From positions 3,162,001-3,226,000 of the forward strand of contig NZ_AP024585.1 of assembly GCF_018323885.1 (NCBI RefSeq): 64,000 nucleotides of DNA, written 5' to 3'. Source of the stretch: Citrobacter amalonaticus (lineage in GTDB: Bacteria > Pseudomonadota > Gammaproteobacteria > Enterobacterales > Enterobacteriaceae). Positions 1 to 9,099 of the stretch are shown in pieces (within the stretch, counting starts at the first letter, position 1; each line of letters opens with the position of its first letter). A model generated the notes under the pieces. It searched no databases. It was not told the origin of the DNA and was given only the letters and a program-made list of their open reading frames with translations. The position numbers were made by a program, and so were the translations under genes.

Positions 1-786
1 TTCTTCCGTCATGTAGAACAGCATGGTGGCGTTACCCGCCAGCTCCTGCAAACCGGCCTGACCATCACAGTCGGCGTTCAGCGCCGCTTTCAGGCAACGC
101 AGCGCCATCGGGCTGTTTTGCAGCATTTCACGACACCAGCGCACGGTTTCTTTTTCGAGTTCAGCCAATGGGACAACGGTGTTCACCAGCCCCATATCCA
201 GCGCCTGTTTGGCATCGTACTGACGGCACAGGAACCAGATTTCACGCGCTTTCTTCTGCCCCACGATCCGCGCCATGTAAGACGCCCCCCAGCCGCCGTC
301 AAAGGAGCCGACTTTCGGGCCGGTCTGCCCGAAGATGGCATTTTCCGCCGCAATCGTCAGGTCGCACATCATATGCAGCACGTGACCACCGCCAATGGAA
401 TAACCCGCCACCATCGCCACGACCGGCTTCGGACAGGTACGGATCTGGCGCTGGAAATCCAGCACGTTCAGGTGATGCACACCGGAGTCATCCTGATAGC
501 CGCCGTAGTCGCCGCGAACCTTCTGGTCGCCGCCAGAACAAAAGGCTTTATCGCCTGCGCCAGTCAGAATAATCACGCCCACGTTATCGTCGTAACGGGC
601 ATCCGCCATCGCCTGAATCATCTCTTTGACGGTCAGAGGACGGAATGCGTTGCGCACCTGCGGACGATTAATGGTGATTTTTGCGATACCGTCGGTCGAT
701 TTCTCATAGCGAATGTCGGTGTAGCCTTCCGAGCAATCGTGCCATTCTACCGGTGCGTAAAGCATTGTTTCATCAGGATAGATCAT
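1..786 (-). CDS. menB: 1,4-dihydroxy-2-naphthoyl-CoA synthase (partial, C-terminus outside window)
   Basis: Crotonase-fold enzyme that closes the second ring of the menaquinone precursor, turning o-succinylbenzoyl-CoA into 1,4-dihydroxy-2-naphthoyl-CoA. The ATG lies at 784-786 and the product begins [15 protein letters not shown], matching E. coli MenB. The open frame runs 262 codons to the window edge; E. coli MenB has 285 residues, so about 23 are missing because the window ends, not because the gene is damaged. A crotonase oxyanion segment ([16 protein letters not shown]) is present. It lies 14 bp downstream of menH in the same direction, as in the known men operon. Confidence 0.97.
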   Translation of the reverse strand, partial: MIYPDETMLYAPVEWHDCSEGYTDIRYEKSTDGIAKITINRPQVRNAFRPLTVKEMIQAMADARYDDNVGVIILTGAGDKAFCSGGDQKVRGDYGGYQDDSGVHHLNVLDFQRQIRTCPKPVVAMVAGYSIGGGHVLHMMCDLTIAAENAIFGQTGPKVGSFDGGWGASYMARIVGQKKAREIWFLCRQYDAKQALDMGLVNTVVPLAELEKETVRWCREMLQNSPMALRCLKAALNADCDGQAGLQELAGNATMLFYMTEE

Positions 787-800
787 AGTGTGTCCTTTAG

Positions 801-1559
801 TCAGAGACGCAGAATCTGAGCCAGACAGTCCACCACGCCTGCGGGATTTTCCCGGTGCGCATTGTGTCCGGCGTTACGAATCACATGGCGGGTCGCCGCT
901 AATTCCGTCGCCAGGGCGCAGAATTTGCTGTCACGTTCACCACATAAATAATAAAACGGAAAGGCGCGCGCGGTGAGCGCAGCGCGTAAATCAGGCTGGA
1001 CCGCCAGCGAAGTGGCTTCCAGCATTGCCGCCAGCGTTTCGCCGTTATTCTGGCTACGCAGTGCAACAAGCGCTTCTCGTTGCCGCGCGTTCAGCGAAGC
1101 AAAAACCGGCTGCTGATACCAGTCAGTAAACACCTCAGTCAGCGTGTCATGGCGAAAACGTTCCGCCCAGTGATGGTCAGAATCCCGGCGCGCGTCGCGT
1201 TCGGCGTCGCTTTGCAGTCCCGGATGCCCGCCTTCAACCACCAGGCCGCAAAGCCCCGGCATTTCCTGACAGGCCGCGATCATCGCCACTCTGCCGCCGA
1301 GGGAATATCCCACCAGCCAGTATTTCAGTATGTTGTAACTAAAGAGGGTATCACGCAGCAAGCTGATCACATCGTTAAATCCGCTGACGCGGATCTCCGC
1401 CGATCCACCGTGACCAGGCAGATCGATGTACAAGCGTGAAAAGCCGGAAAGCCGCTCGCCGATCGGTTGCCATTCCTGGCTATCGCCGGAAAAACCGTGC
1501 AGGAAAACCAGCCAGGGTGAGTCTGACTGCGCGGCTTTTGCCCGCGCGTGCAGGATCAT
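801..1559 (-). CDS. menH: SHCHC synthase, alpha/beta hydrolase
   Basis: Removes pyruvate from the MenD product SEPHCHC to give SHCHC in cytoplasmic menaquinone synthesis. The 252-residue length equals that of E. coli MenH. The nucleophile elbow GYSLGG puts the catalytic Ser at 86, with Asp210 (GERD) and His232 (NAGHNAH) completing the triad; the oxyanion HGF motif is at 21-23. Its ATG overlaps the menD stop by 4 bp, indicating translational coupling in the order menF-menD-menH-menB. Confidence 0.97.
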   Translation of the reverse strand: MILHARAKAAQSDSPWLVFLHGFSGDSQEWQPIGERLSGFSRLYIDLPGHGGSAEIRVSGFNDVISLLRDTLFSYNILKYWLVGYSLGGRVAMIAACQEMPGLCGLVVEGGHPGLQSDAERDARRDSDHHWAERFRHDTLTEVFTDWYQQPVFASLNARQREALVALRSQNNGETLAAMLEATSLAVQPDLRAALTARAFPFYYLCGERDSKFCALATELAATRHVIRNAGHNAHRENPAGVVDCLAQILRL

Positions 1560-3226
1560 AATTGGCTCACCTGCGCCAGCAGCTGTTGTAGCGTCTGCGC
1601 GCCGTCGGTGTCGTTGACCACCAGTTCAATCACCGTGGTCGCAGGCATACGCCACGCGCCAGCCAGCGCCGCCTCCAGTTCATCCCAGCTTTCCGGACGA
1701 TGATACTTGAGGTTAAACATTGCAGCCGCGTGTTCAAAATGGACATTTTGCGGCATCAGGTAAAAGCGTTCACGTTCGCTCTGCGGCGTGGGCAGCAGCG
1801 AGAAAATCTGCCCGCCGTTATTGTTCACCACAATCAGTACGAACGGCGCGGAGACCTGCCGTAACAGGGCTAACGCATTGAGATCGTACAACGCCGATAA
1901 ATCGCCCACGATCGCCAGCGTTGATTTCGCGCTGGCGCGCTGCACGCCCGCAGCGGTCGATAACAGACCATCAATACCACTTGCGCCGCGATTGCTGTAT
2001 ACCGGGTAACCTGCCGGAAGCTGCGACAGCGCGTCAATCAGGCGCACCACCAGGCTGTTGCCGACAAAAAGCTGCCCCTGCTCGGGCAGATAGTCGCGAA
2101 TGCGATGCGCCAGTTGCGCCTCGCCAAAAGTATCACGCCGCGCCGCCACAGCCTGCCAGGCCTGCTCCGCCAGACACGGAATGTCTACACACCACGGTTG
2201 CCGTTTTTCCGCAGGATGCAGTTCCAGCCAGTCGCCGATTTTTGCCACCAGACGACGACCGCGATGATGCGCCGGATCCAGCCGCCCTTCGATATTATCG
2301 ACAATCCAGTACTCCTCCGGCTCACAGTTTGCCTGCCATTGCAGTAAACGTTTTCCGGTCAGACTGCTGCCCAGCTGCACTACAATCTGTGCCTGCTGCA
2401 GTTCCGTCACCGCCTTCGGATTGCCGAGCCAGAGGTCGGCACAGGGAAGCGGCTGTCCGGTTTGCGACAGCACATCGCCAATCAGCGGCCAGCCCAACGT
2501 CTGCGCCCATTGCGCAACTTTCTTGCCCTCTTCTGCACCCATTCGCCCGGCAACAACAACGCCGCGTTTTTGCCGCCAGAAGAACCAGTCGCGCTGTTTG
2601 TCGCTCTCCAGCCGACGCGCTTCGCGCAGCCAGGGTTTGTCATCCTGCCACCAGTCACCGAGACGCTGTTGCCAGGCCAGACCGGTTTCGTCCATCTCGC
2701 CATATAACGGCTCGGCAAACGGACAGTTGATATGGACCGCGCCGGCATGCAGCGAGGCCAGCGCATTATCGATAGTCGACACCAGCCAACGGGCCGGAAT
2801 GTCCTGCGTCGGGCGCGGAAGCGAAAGCGTTTGTGACGGGTGTGACGCAAACATGCCCGCCTGACGAATCGCCTGATTCGCGCCGCAGTCAATCAGTTCA
2901 GGAGGACGATCGGCCGTCAGAAGGATCAGTTTTTCACCGGTCAGCCCCGCTTCAATCAGCGCCGGATAGAGGTTAGCGACCGCCGTACCGGAGGTCACGA
3001 TCACGGCAACAGGCTGTTTACTCACCTTCGCCAGTCCCAGCGCCAGATGACCAAGACCACGCTCATCAAAATGCGTGTGGTGAATAAAAGCCGAATTTTC
3101 CGCCGCCGCCAGAGTGAGCGGCGTGGAACGAGAGCCAGGGGCAATGCAAACATGCCTGACGCCATGGCGAGTTAATGCTTCCAGAATGACCGCCGCCCAG
3201 CGTCGGTTAAATGCGCTTACTGACAT
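1556..3226 (-). CDS. menD: SEPHCHC synthase (thiamine diphosphate enzyme)
   Basis: Adds the succinyl semialdehyde unit from 2-oxoglutarate to isochorismate, the first committed menaquinone step. The product has 556 residues, the family length. The N-terminal Pyr domain shows [15 protein letters not shown] and the C-terminal PP domain shows the diphosphate/Mg motif [12 protein letters not shown] followed by NNNGG. I chose the ATG at 3226 ([10 protein letters not shown]) because it matches E. coli MenD. The frame stays open upstream and a TTG six codons earlier is possible but less likely. It starts 84 bp after menF and overlaps menH by 4 bp. Confidence 0.97.
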   Translation of the reverse strand: MSVSAFNRRWAAVILEALTRHGVRHVCIAPGSRSTPLTLAAAENSAFIHHTHFDERGLGHLALGLAKVSKQPVAVIVTSGTAVANLYPALIEAGLTGEKLILLTADRPPELIDCGANQAIRQAGMFASHPSQTLSLPRPTQDIPARWLVSTIDNALASLHAGAVHINCPFAEPLYGEMDETGLAWQQRLGDWWQDDKPWLREARRLESDKQRDWFFWRQKRGVVVAGRMGAEEGKKVAQWAQTLGWPLIGDVLSQTGQPLPCADLWLGNPKAVTELQQAQIVVQLGSSLTGKRLLQWQANCEPEEYWIVDNIEGRLDPAHHRGRRLVAKIGDWLELHPAEKRQPWCVDIPCLAEQAWQAVAARRDTFGEAQLAHRIRDYLPEQGQLFVGNSLVVRLIDALSQLPAGYPVYSNRGASGIDGLLSTAAGVQRASAKSTLAIVGDLSALYDLNALALLRQVSAPFVLIVVNNNGGQIFSLLPTPQSERERFYLMPQNVHFEHAAAMFNLKYHRPESWDELEAALAGAWRMPATTVIELVVNDTDGAQTLQQLLAQVSQL

Positions 3227-3310
3227 GAGATTGTCCGGTATCAATATTGCGACTCAGTATAAAGAACGGAAAAAAGGGATTATTGATATGAGTCGGGAAT
3301 ATGTAACTCA

Positions 3311-4609
3311 TTATCCATCCATCTGTAACAAAGATCGCAGACCAGCGGCTTTATTATCGATTTCCTGCCACTCCTGCTCAGGGTCTGACCCACGAACAAT
3401 ACCCGCACCGGCATACAGCCGAACCACGTTACCGCTGATTTTCGCCGACCGCAGCGAAACACAAAATTCGCTTTGCTGTAATGACAGATAGCCCGCCGAC
3501 CCGGCGTACCATTCCCGCGCAAAAGGTTCACGCTGCTGAATAAATGCCCGTGCCCGTTCGCGTGGGATCCCGGCCACGGCTGCCGTGGGCTGCAACTGCA
3601 GTAAACAGAGCGTGTCATCCGCCTGATTCAGCGCCGTCCAGATGCAGCGTCGCAAATGCTGCACTTTTCGCAACCGCAGCACCTGCGGCGGCAAAACGTC
3701 CAGTGTATGCGTGTAGTCCTGCAGGCGCTGACAGATATCCTCGACCACCAGCATATTTTCGCGCTGATTTTTGTCGTCCTTCATCAGCCATTCGCCCAGT
3801 TGCCAGGCCTTATAATCATCCGGGTGATTCGCTACCGTCCCGGCGAGCGCCTCGGTACGGAGCGCGGTATCGCGACGTCGCCAGAGACGTTCCGGAGACG
3901 AACCCAGGAACGCACTCTGCGCAGAAAAAGCCATATAAAAATGGTAGCAGTTCAGGTTCAAACGGCGACTTGAAGCCATCACAGCAGCGGCATTCACCGG
4001 GCGAGAAAAGTGCAGATCGCTGGCGCGCGCCAGCACCACTTTATCCAGTTCACCTTCGGCAATCGTCTGCGTGGCCTGCTCAATCAGGGTGATCCAGCCT
4101 GCTTTTTCGGGCCAGTGCTGTTCAGCGGTTTTGCTCAGACGTAATGTCGGCAGCGGTTTTACACTCACCAGCGAGGCGAGAAAGGTCAGCGCCCGGTCAG
4201 CATCCTCGCGCAGAGAAACATCACTCCACAAATGCAGACGCAGCACAGCCACGCCCGCACAGCGCCGCCACTCAAGACGCGGTAACACCAGGTTACCCTG
4301 CTCTGGATCAAACGCATTCAGTCCCCAGATACGCAGGTCGGTTTGCTGCGGATGTTGGCGAAGAAAGCATTGCGCCTCATCGAGAGAAGAAAATGGCGCA
4401 ACGACGCCCAGCACGGCGGCCTCTTCATCACCGTTGCGCTGCTGCCAGTAAAATTGCGGATAAATGGACTGACTTGCCAGCCAGCTTAACGCATCGAAAG
4501 CGTCATTAAGGGGAAAAGGAACATCGAGAACCCGAATGCCTGGTGCCGCCGGGATTGCCTGCGACAAAAGACGCGTCAGACCTTCCAGCGCAGTAGTGAG
4601 TGAATGCAC
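3311..4609 (-). CDS. menF: Menaquinone-specific isochorismate synthase
   Basis: Converts chorismate to isochorismate for menaquinone. The 432 residues compare with 431 in E. coli. It has the chorismate-binding fold of the C-terminal half (roughly 165-430). The general base Lys190 (GELDKVVLAR) and Glu240 (SSPERL) fall at the numbering known for E. coli MenF. The GTVANHP stretch and the C-terminal GAGIVRGSDPEQEWQE motif, typical of chorismate-using enzymes, are present. It is the first gene of the men cluster here, and a TATAAT element lies about 30 bp upstream. Confidence 0.97.
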   Translation of the reverse strand: MHSLTTALEGLTRLLSQAIPAAPGIRVLDVPFPLNDAFDALSWLASQSIYPQFYWQQRNGDEEAAVLGVVAPFSSLDEAQCFLRQHPQQTDLRIWGLNAFDPEQGNLVLPRLEWRRCAGVAVLRLHLWSDVSLREDADRALTFLASLVSVKPLPTLRLSKTAEQHWPEKAGWITLIEQATQTIAEGELDKVVLARASDLHFSRPVNAAAVMASSRRLNLNCYHFYMAFSAQSAFLGSSPERLWRRRDTALRTEALAGTVANHPDDYKAWQLGEWLMKDDKNQRENMLVVEDICQRLQDYTHTLDVLPPQVLRLRKVQHLRRCIWTALNQADDTLCLLQLQPTAAVAGIPRERARAFIQQREPFAREWYAGSAGYLSLQQSEFCVSLRSAKISGNVVRLYAGAGIVRGSDPEQEWQEIDNKAAGLRSLLQMDG

Positions 4610-4637
4610 GCGGACCTCTCCCTGTTAAAAACCTCAC

Positions 4638-4666
4638 ATTATACGGGGTACTGCACAAAAAAAGCA
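4638..4666 (-). promoter_or_regulatory. Candidate sigma-70 promoter of menF
   Basis: On the minus strand a perfect TATAAT occupies 4643-4638, about 30 bp before the menF ATG. The hexamer 17 bp further upstream (4666-4661) is TGCTTT, a poor -35 box. The spacer is formed by a 10-bp inverted repeat, so the promoter may be controlled or may share DNA with the elaB 3' end. This is inferred from sequence only. Confidence 0.4.
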
Positions 4667-4673
4667 GTACCCC
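4645..4673. repeat. 10-bp inverted repeat between elaB and menF
   Basis: Arms GGGGTACTGC (4645-4654) and GCAGTACCCC (4664-4673) flank an A/T loop. There is no T-run after the stem on either strand, so it is not a classic intrinsic terminator for elaB. It overlaps the spacer and -35 region of the menF promoter candidate. It could be a weak terminator or an operator. Confidence 0.6.
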
Positions 4674-4706
4674 AGTTTAGGGAGTCAATGCGATCTCGCT
4701 TGCAGA

Positions 4707-5012
4707 TTAGCGTCGTGCCAACAGTAAGCCGAGCACCAGTCCGACCGCCGCGCCAACGCCAATCCCCTGCCAGGGTTTTTCGTGCACATAATCATCTGCA
4801 CGATAAACGGCCTGTCTGGCACGATAATAATAGCTATCTGAAGCCTGACTTACGCGATTTTTGACCTCATCCAGCGCCTTTTCAGCCCGCGCTTTCAGCT
4901 CAATGTATTTCTGATCGGCGGGATCCCCTGAGGAACGCAGCACCTCTTCCAGCGTTTCACTCAGCAACGTCAGGTCGTCATCAATACGCGAATCACCAAA
5001 TTGATAAGACAT
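4707..5012 (-). CDS. elaB: ElaB, tail-anchored DUF883 inner-membrane protein
   Basis: Small stress-related protein of the DUF883/ElaB-YqjD family, reported in E. coli to bind ribosomes at the inner membrane in stationary phase. The 101 residues match E. coli ElaB. Residues 1-75 are polar and helix-prone. Residues about 80-98 form one glycine-rich membrane segment (GVGAAVGLVLGLLL) ending in Ala-Arg-Arg, the C-tail anchor pattern of the family. It stands as its own unit between elaA and menF. Confidence 0.93.
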   Translation of the reverse strand: MSYQFGDSRIDDDLTLLSETLEEVLRSSGDPADQKYIELKARAEKALDEVKNRVSQASDSYYYRARQAVYRADDYVHEKPWQGIGVGAAVGLVLGLLLARR

Positions 5013-5059
5013 TCTCGTTCTCCATGTTAGTAAACCTGCCCCTAACTATAGACAACGAC

Positions 5060-5527
5060 TCAGGATCCCGCCCGAATCGCTTCGCGCGCCATCCCCACAT
5101 GTGGGATGCCATCTTCCTCATAGACTTCGGTGACCGGAGCAAAACCAAATCGTGCATAGAATGCCTGCAAATGCGCCTGTGCACCCAGATACAGCGCCTT
5201 CTCCGGCCAGTGTCGCTGACAAGACGCCAGCGTCTGCGCCATCAAATTTTGGCCCAGCTTTTCACCGCGTAACGCTTCACTGACGATCACCCGTCCAATC
5301 ACGACGGGCTCCAGATCTTCAGTGCTTTTAAGAATCCTCGCATACGCCACCAGCTCGCCGTCATGCCAGCCCAGGATATGGCGGTTCTCACCCACCAGAT
5401 CGTCACCGTCTACGTCGAGATAGGGACAGTTCTGCTCCACAACAAACACCGCACAGCGCAGTTTTAACAGCGCATAGAGCTGTGGGACGGTTAATTCCGA
5501 ATGATGCAGGTCTTGCCAGATAATCAT
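5060..5527 (-). CDS. elaA: ElaA, GNAT-family acetyltransferase of unknown substrate
   Basis: A 155-residue GNAT-fold protein. The acetyl-CoA loop lies near residues 78-95 (GRVIVSEALRGEKLGQNLM) and the C-terminal strand carries FYARFGFAPV. It matches E. coli ElaA (153 residues). The substrate is not established and nothing here reveals it. It diverges from rbn across 65 bp, and elaB follows in the same direction after 47 bp. Confidence 0.93.
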   Translation of the reverse strand: MIIWQDLHHSELTVPQLYALLKLRCAVFVVEQNCPYLDVDGDDLVGENRHILGWHDGELVAYARILKSTEDLEPVVIGRVIVSEALRGEKLGQNLMAQTLASCQRHWPEKALYLGAQAHLQAFYARFGFAPVTEVYEEDGIPHVGMAREAIRAGS

Positions 5528-5592
5528 CGTGCGCTCCTTTTCCGTAAACGATTTATACTAGCCAGATTATTTTTCAAAAGTGTAATGAAATA

Positions 5593-6510
5593 ATGGAATT
5601 TCTCTTTCTGGGTACCTCAGCTGGCGTGCCCACGCGTACGCGCAACGTGACAGCCATTTTGCTACATCATCAACACCCGACGCAGCCCGCGCTATGGCTG
5701 TTTGACTGTGGTGAAGGTACGCAACATCAGATGTTGAGCACGGCATATCATCCCGGCAAAATTGAACGGATTTTCATCAGCCATCTGCACGGCGATCATC
5801 TGTTCGGTTTGCCGGGTTTACTGTGCAGTCGTTCGATGGCGGGCAATGCTCAGCCGCTAACGCTTTACGGGCCGAAGGGGCTGCGTGAGTTTACTGAAAC
5901 CGCGCTGCGTCTGAGCGGCTCATGGACTGACTATCCGCTGGAAATCGTCGAAATCACCGCCGGGGAAATTCTTGATGACGGGCTGCGAAAAGTAACGGCT
6001 TACCCGCTTGAACACCCGCTGGAATGTTACGGTTACCGCGTTGAGGAGCATGATAAACCCGGCGCGCTGAACGCCAGAGCGCTGAAAGCCGCTGGGGTGA
6101 AAGCCGGTCCCTGGTTCCAGGATCTGAAAGCAGGCAAAACGGTTACCCTGGAAGACGGCAGCGTGATACGCGGGGCCGATTTTCTTGCCCCGGCGACGCC
6201 CGGTAAAACAGCCGCGATTTTTGGCGATACCGCGCCCTGCGCATCCGCGCTTGATCTGGCGAAAGGGGTCGACGTGATGATTCACGAAACCACGCTGGAT
6301 ACGTCAATGGAAGAAAAGGCCAACAGCCGTGGACACAGTTCCACCCGCCAGGCGGCACTGCTGGCACGGGAGGCTGCAGTCGGAAAGCTCATCATAACGC
6401 ACGTCAGTTCGCGCTATGACGCCGCAGGTTGCCAGCGACTGCTGGCAGAGTGTCAGGCTATCTTCCCTTCCACTGAACTTGCCGACGATTTCGCCATTTT
6501 CACGGTTTAG
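5593..6510 (+). CDS. rbn: Ribonuclease BN / tRNase Z
   Basis: Zinc-dependent beta-lactamase-fold nuclease that trims tRNA 3' ends. The 305 residues equal E. coli RNase BN (ElaC). The metal site HLHGDH covers residues 64-69, and further expected ligands sit in FGDTAPC and ITHVSSRY. The N-terminal start [14 protein letters not shown] is the conserved one. It is the first gene of a short plus-strand block, with cheV 63 bp downstream under its own promoter. Confidence 0.96.
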   Translation: MEFLFLGTSAGVPTRTRNVTAILLHHQHPTQPALWLFDCGEGTQHQMLSTAYHPGKIERIFISHLHGDHLFGLPGLLCSRSMAGNAQPLTLYGPKGLREFTETALRLSGSWTDYPLEIVEITAGEILDDGLRKVTAYPLEHPLECYGYRVEEHDKPGALNARALKAAGVKAGPWFQDLKAGKTVTLEDGSVIRGADFLAPATPGKTAAIFGDTAPCASALDLAKGVDVMIHETTLDTSMEEKANSRGHSSTRQAALLAREAAVGKLIITHVSSRYDAAGCQRLLAECQAIFPSTELADDFAIFTV

Positions 6511-6513
6511 GGC

Positions 6514-6540
6514 TCCATTTTTTGCTCTCAGTGCCGATAA
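6514..6540 (+). promoter_or_regulatory. Sigma-28 (FliA) type promoter of cheV
   Basis: A perfect -10 element GCCGATAA (6533-6540) lies 33 bp before the cheV ATG. Eleven bases upstream, TCCATTTT (6514-6521) matches 5 of 8 positions of the TAAAGTTT -35 box. This is the class 3 flagellar promoter layout and fits the job of cheV. The match is read directly; activity is inferred. Confidence 0.75.
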
Positions 6541-6573
6541 CAGTAAAAACGCAGTATTCACACTGAGGACAGC

Positions 6574-7578
6574 ATGGACAATTTCCAGAAAGATATCGAT
6601 GACAGGGCGAATCTGACCCTGTCCAACCGCTTTGAACTGCTGCTGTTTCGTCTGGGAAACTCCCTGCACGAACAGAAATCTGAGCTGTTTGGCATTAACG
6701 TGTTCAAGTTGCGCGAAATTGTACCTATGCCTGCCTTTACTCGTCCGGCAGGGATGAAGGCGCCATTGCTGGGAATGGTCAATATTCGCGATCAGGTGAT
6801 TCCGGTTATTGACCTCCCCGCCGTAGCCGGCTGCAAGCCGGAGAATGGACTCAACATTCTGTTAATCACCGAATATGCCCGTAGCGTGCAGGCCTTCGCC
6901 GTCGAGTCGGTCGAAAACATCATGCGCCTGGACTGGAAGCAGGTACACACCGCAGAGAAAGCGGTGAACGGCCGCTACATCACCAGTATCGCCTGTCTGG
7001 ATGAAGACAAAGAGACCAACAACCTGGCGCTGGTGCTCGACGTAGAACAGATTCTGTATGACATCGTGCCATCGAATCACGACCTGCGCGCAACGGAACT
7101 GAAAACCAATAAGTTCAACATCACCCCCGGTGCCGTGGCTATTGTCGCGGAAGACTCCCGCGTGGCCCGTGCGATGCTGGAGAAAGGTCTGACGGCCATG
7201 GACATTCCCCATCAAATGCACGTCACCGGTAAAGATGCCTGGGACAAAATTCAGCAACTGGCGCAGGAAGCGGAAGCGGAAGGCAAAGCGATTAGCGAGA
7301 AGATCGCACTGGTGTTAACCGATCTGGAAATGCCGGAGATGGATGGTTTCACCCTGACCCGAAAAATCAAAACCGACGAGCGGCTGAAGAAAATTCCGGT
7401 GGTGATCCACTCTTCTCTTTCCGGTAGTGCCAATGAAGATCACGTCCGCAAAGTGAAAGCCGATGGCTACGTGGCGAAGTTTGAAGTGAACGAACTGTCA
7501 TCCGTTATTCAGGAAGTGATGGATCGCGCGGCGCAAAACATCAGCGGCCCGCTGGTCAGTCGTCAGTTGATTGCCTGA
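6574..7578 (+). CDS. cheV: Chemotaxis coupling/response-regulator protein CheV
   Basis: Links chemoreceptors to CheA and acts as a phosphorylatable adaptor. The 334 residues comprise a CheW-like domain (about 25-170, with FGINVFKLREIV and NIRDQVIPVIDL) and a receiver domain (about 185-320). The phospho-acceptor is Asp250 in LVLTDLEMPEMDGF, and the acidic pair sits in VAEDSR. E. coli K-12 lacks cheV, while Salmonella and Citrobacter have it. It is a lone chemotaxis gene here, expressed from a FliA-type promoter and closed by a strong terminator. Confidence 0.97.
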   Translation: MDNFQKDIDDRANLTLSNRFELLLFRLGNSLHEQKSELFGINVFKLREIVPMPAFTRPAGMKAPLLGMVNIRDQVIPVIDLPAVAGCKPENGLNILLITEYARSVQAFAVESVENIMRLDWKQVHTAEKAVNGRYITSIACLDEDKETNNLALVLDVEQILYDIVPSNHDLRATELKTNKFNITPGAVAIVAEDSRVARAMLEKGLTAMDIPHQMHVTGKDAWDKIQQLAQEAEAEGKAISEKIALVLTDLEMPEMDGFTLTRKIKTDERLKKIPVVIHSSLSGSANEDHVRKVKADGYVAKFEVNELSSVIQEVMDRAAQNISGPLVSRQLIA

Positions 7579-7593
7579 AGATTCTTCATCCAT

Positions 7594-7619
7594 AAAAAAA
7601 CCCGCCTCGGCGGGTTTTT
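7594..7619. terminator. Bidirectional terminator between cheV and nuoN
   Basis: The stem CCCGCC/GGCGGG (7601-7614) is preceded by seven A and followed by five T, so it can stop both cheV (plus) and the nuo operon (minus). Confidence 0.9.
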
Positions 7620-7635
7620 CGTTTTTGCTTGTCGC

Positions 7636-9093
7636 TTACATCAGCGGTGCGGCTAACTGCACAATACTGATCAGCGGCTGCGGGTAGATACCCAGCACCA
7701 GCACCAGCAGTGCGGAGATCAGTACCACAATACCGCCTGCGCTGTACTGCCAGTTAGACGGCGCATCGCGGTTAAGCTGCTGCGGCGCGCTCAGGTACAG
7801 ACTCACGGCAACACGCAGGTAGTAATACAAACCAATCGCGGAACCAACCACCACAGCGGCAACCAGCCACCATAGGTTCGCCTGCACACCGACTGCCAGC
7901 ACGTAGAATTTACCGATAAAGCCCAGCGTCATCGGGATACCTGCCAGAGACAGCATCATTACCGTCATCACTGCCGCGAGGATCGGACGATGCCAGAACA
8001 GCCCACGGTAGGAGAACAGAGAATCGGCATCCGGACCACGGTACGGACTGGACATCAGGCTGACCACGCCGAACGCGCCGAGGCTGCTGAACAGGTAACC
8101 GACAAGGTAAACGCCGACCGCTTCCATGGACATCTCGCCGCTCTGCAGAGCAATCAGCGCCACTAACAGGTAGCCGAGGTGAGAGATAGACGAATAACCC
8201 AGCAGACGCTTGATGTTAGTCTGGCTCAGCGCCATCAGGTTACCGAAGATGATGGAAGCAAAGGCGATCACGCCAAGCACCACGCGAACCGCTTCACTGT
8301 CGCCAACCGGCGCGTACAGGAACAGACGCATCACCACGCCGAAGATAGCGATTTTGCTCGCCGTCGCCAGGAAGGTGGAAACCGGAGCCGGTGCACCCTG
8401 GTATACGTCTGGCGTCCACAGGTGGAACGGAACCAGAGAGAGTTTAAAGCCCAGACCAACAATCATCATCCCGAAGCCCGCCAGCAGCAGCGGCTCGTTC
8501 AGCATACCGTCGCCGAGGCTCTTACCGAGCGCGACAAACGACAGGTTGCCAGACTGCGCGTACACCAGCGCCATACCAAACAGCAGGAATGACGAGGCGG
8601 CAGCAGACAGGATGGTGTATTTGATACTGGCTTCCAGCGAACGTTTCTGACGGAAGGCATAGCCCACCAGACCAAACAGCGGCAGGGAGATCAGTTCGAT
8701 ACCAAGGAACAGCGCCGCCAGATGATTGGCGTTCGCCAGCAGAATGCCACCCAGCGCGGCAATCAACACCAGCAAGTAGAACTCTTCCCGGTTATCGTCA
8801 TAGCCTTCCAGCCACGGGTAGGCAAAAGTACAGGTCGCCAGACTCGCCAGCAGAACCAGTCCGGTGTAGAGCATTGCGAAACCGTCAACCCGCATCAGCG
8901 GGGTCACGTCCATCGCGCCAGCCTGGCCAACAAACCAGAGCGAAACCAGCGCGGCGTTAAGCCCAATGACCGACAGCGTGGCATTGAGGAAGTGATTGCG
9001 TCGCCACGCAATGGAGAGCATCACAACCACCACCGTCAAGCCGACGATCAGCAGCGGTAGCAGCGCAATCAGGTGTTGTGGAGTTATTGTCAT
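7636..9093 (-). CDS. nuoN: NADH:quinone oxidoreductase subunit N
   Basis: Antiporter-like proton-pumping subunit of the complex I membrane arm. The 485 residues equal E. coli NuoN and the protein is hydrophobic throughout, about 14 membrane helices. Conserved features include the [11 protein letters not shown] helix with a buried Glu, [12 protein letters not shown], and [21 protein letters not shown] with the essential Lys. It is the last nuo gene, 6 bp after nuoM, and is followed by a terminator. Confidence 0.97.
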   Translation of the reverse strand: MTITPQHLIALLPLLIVGLTVVVVMLSIAWRRNHFLNATLSVIGLNAALVSLWFVGQAGAMDVTPLMRVDGFAMLYTGLVLLASLATCTFAYPWLEGYDDNREEFYLLVLIAALGGILLANANHLAALFLGIELISLPLFGLVGYAFRQKRSLEASIKYTILSAAASSFLLFGMALVYAQSGNLSFVALGKSLGDGMLNEPLLLAGFGMMIVGLGFKLSLVPFHLWTPDVYQGAPAPVSTFLATASKIAIFGVVMRLFLYAPVGDSEAVRVVLGVIAFASIIFGNLMALSQTNIKRLLGYSSISHLGYLLVALIALQSGEMSMEAVGVYLVGYLFSSLGAFGVVSLMSSPYRGPDADSLFSYRGLFWHRPILAAVMTVMMLSLAGIPMTLGFIGKFYVLAVGVQANLWWLVAAVVVGSAIGLYYYLRVAVSLYLSAPQQLNRDAPSNWQYSAGGIVVLISALLVLVLGIYPQPLISIVQLAAPLM

Positions 9094-9099
9094 GGCGAT

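Noticed and set aside
1..786. menB as a truncated pseudogene
   Set aside because: The frame is intact to the window edge and the missing length equals the expected C-terminus.
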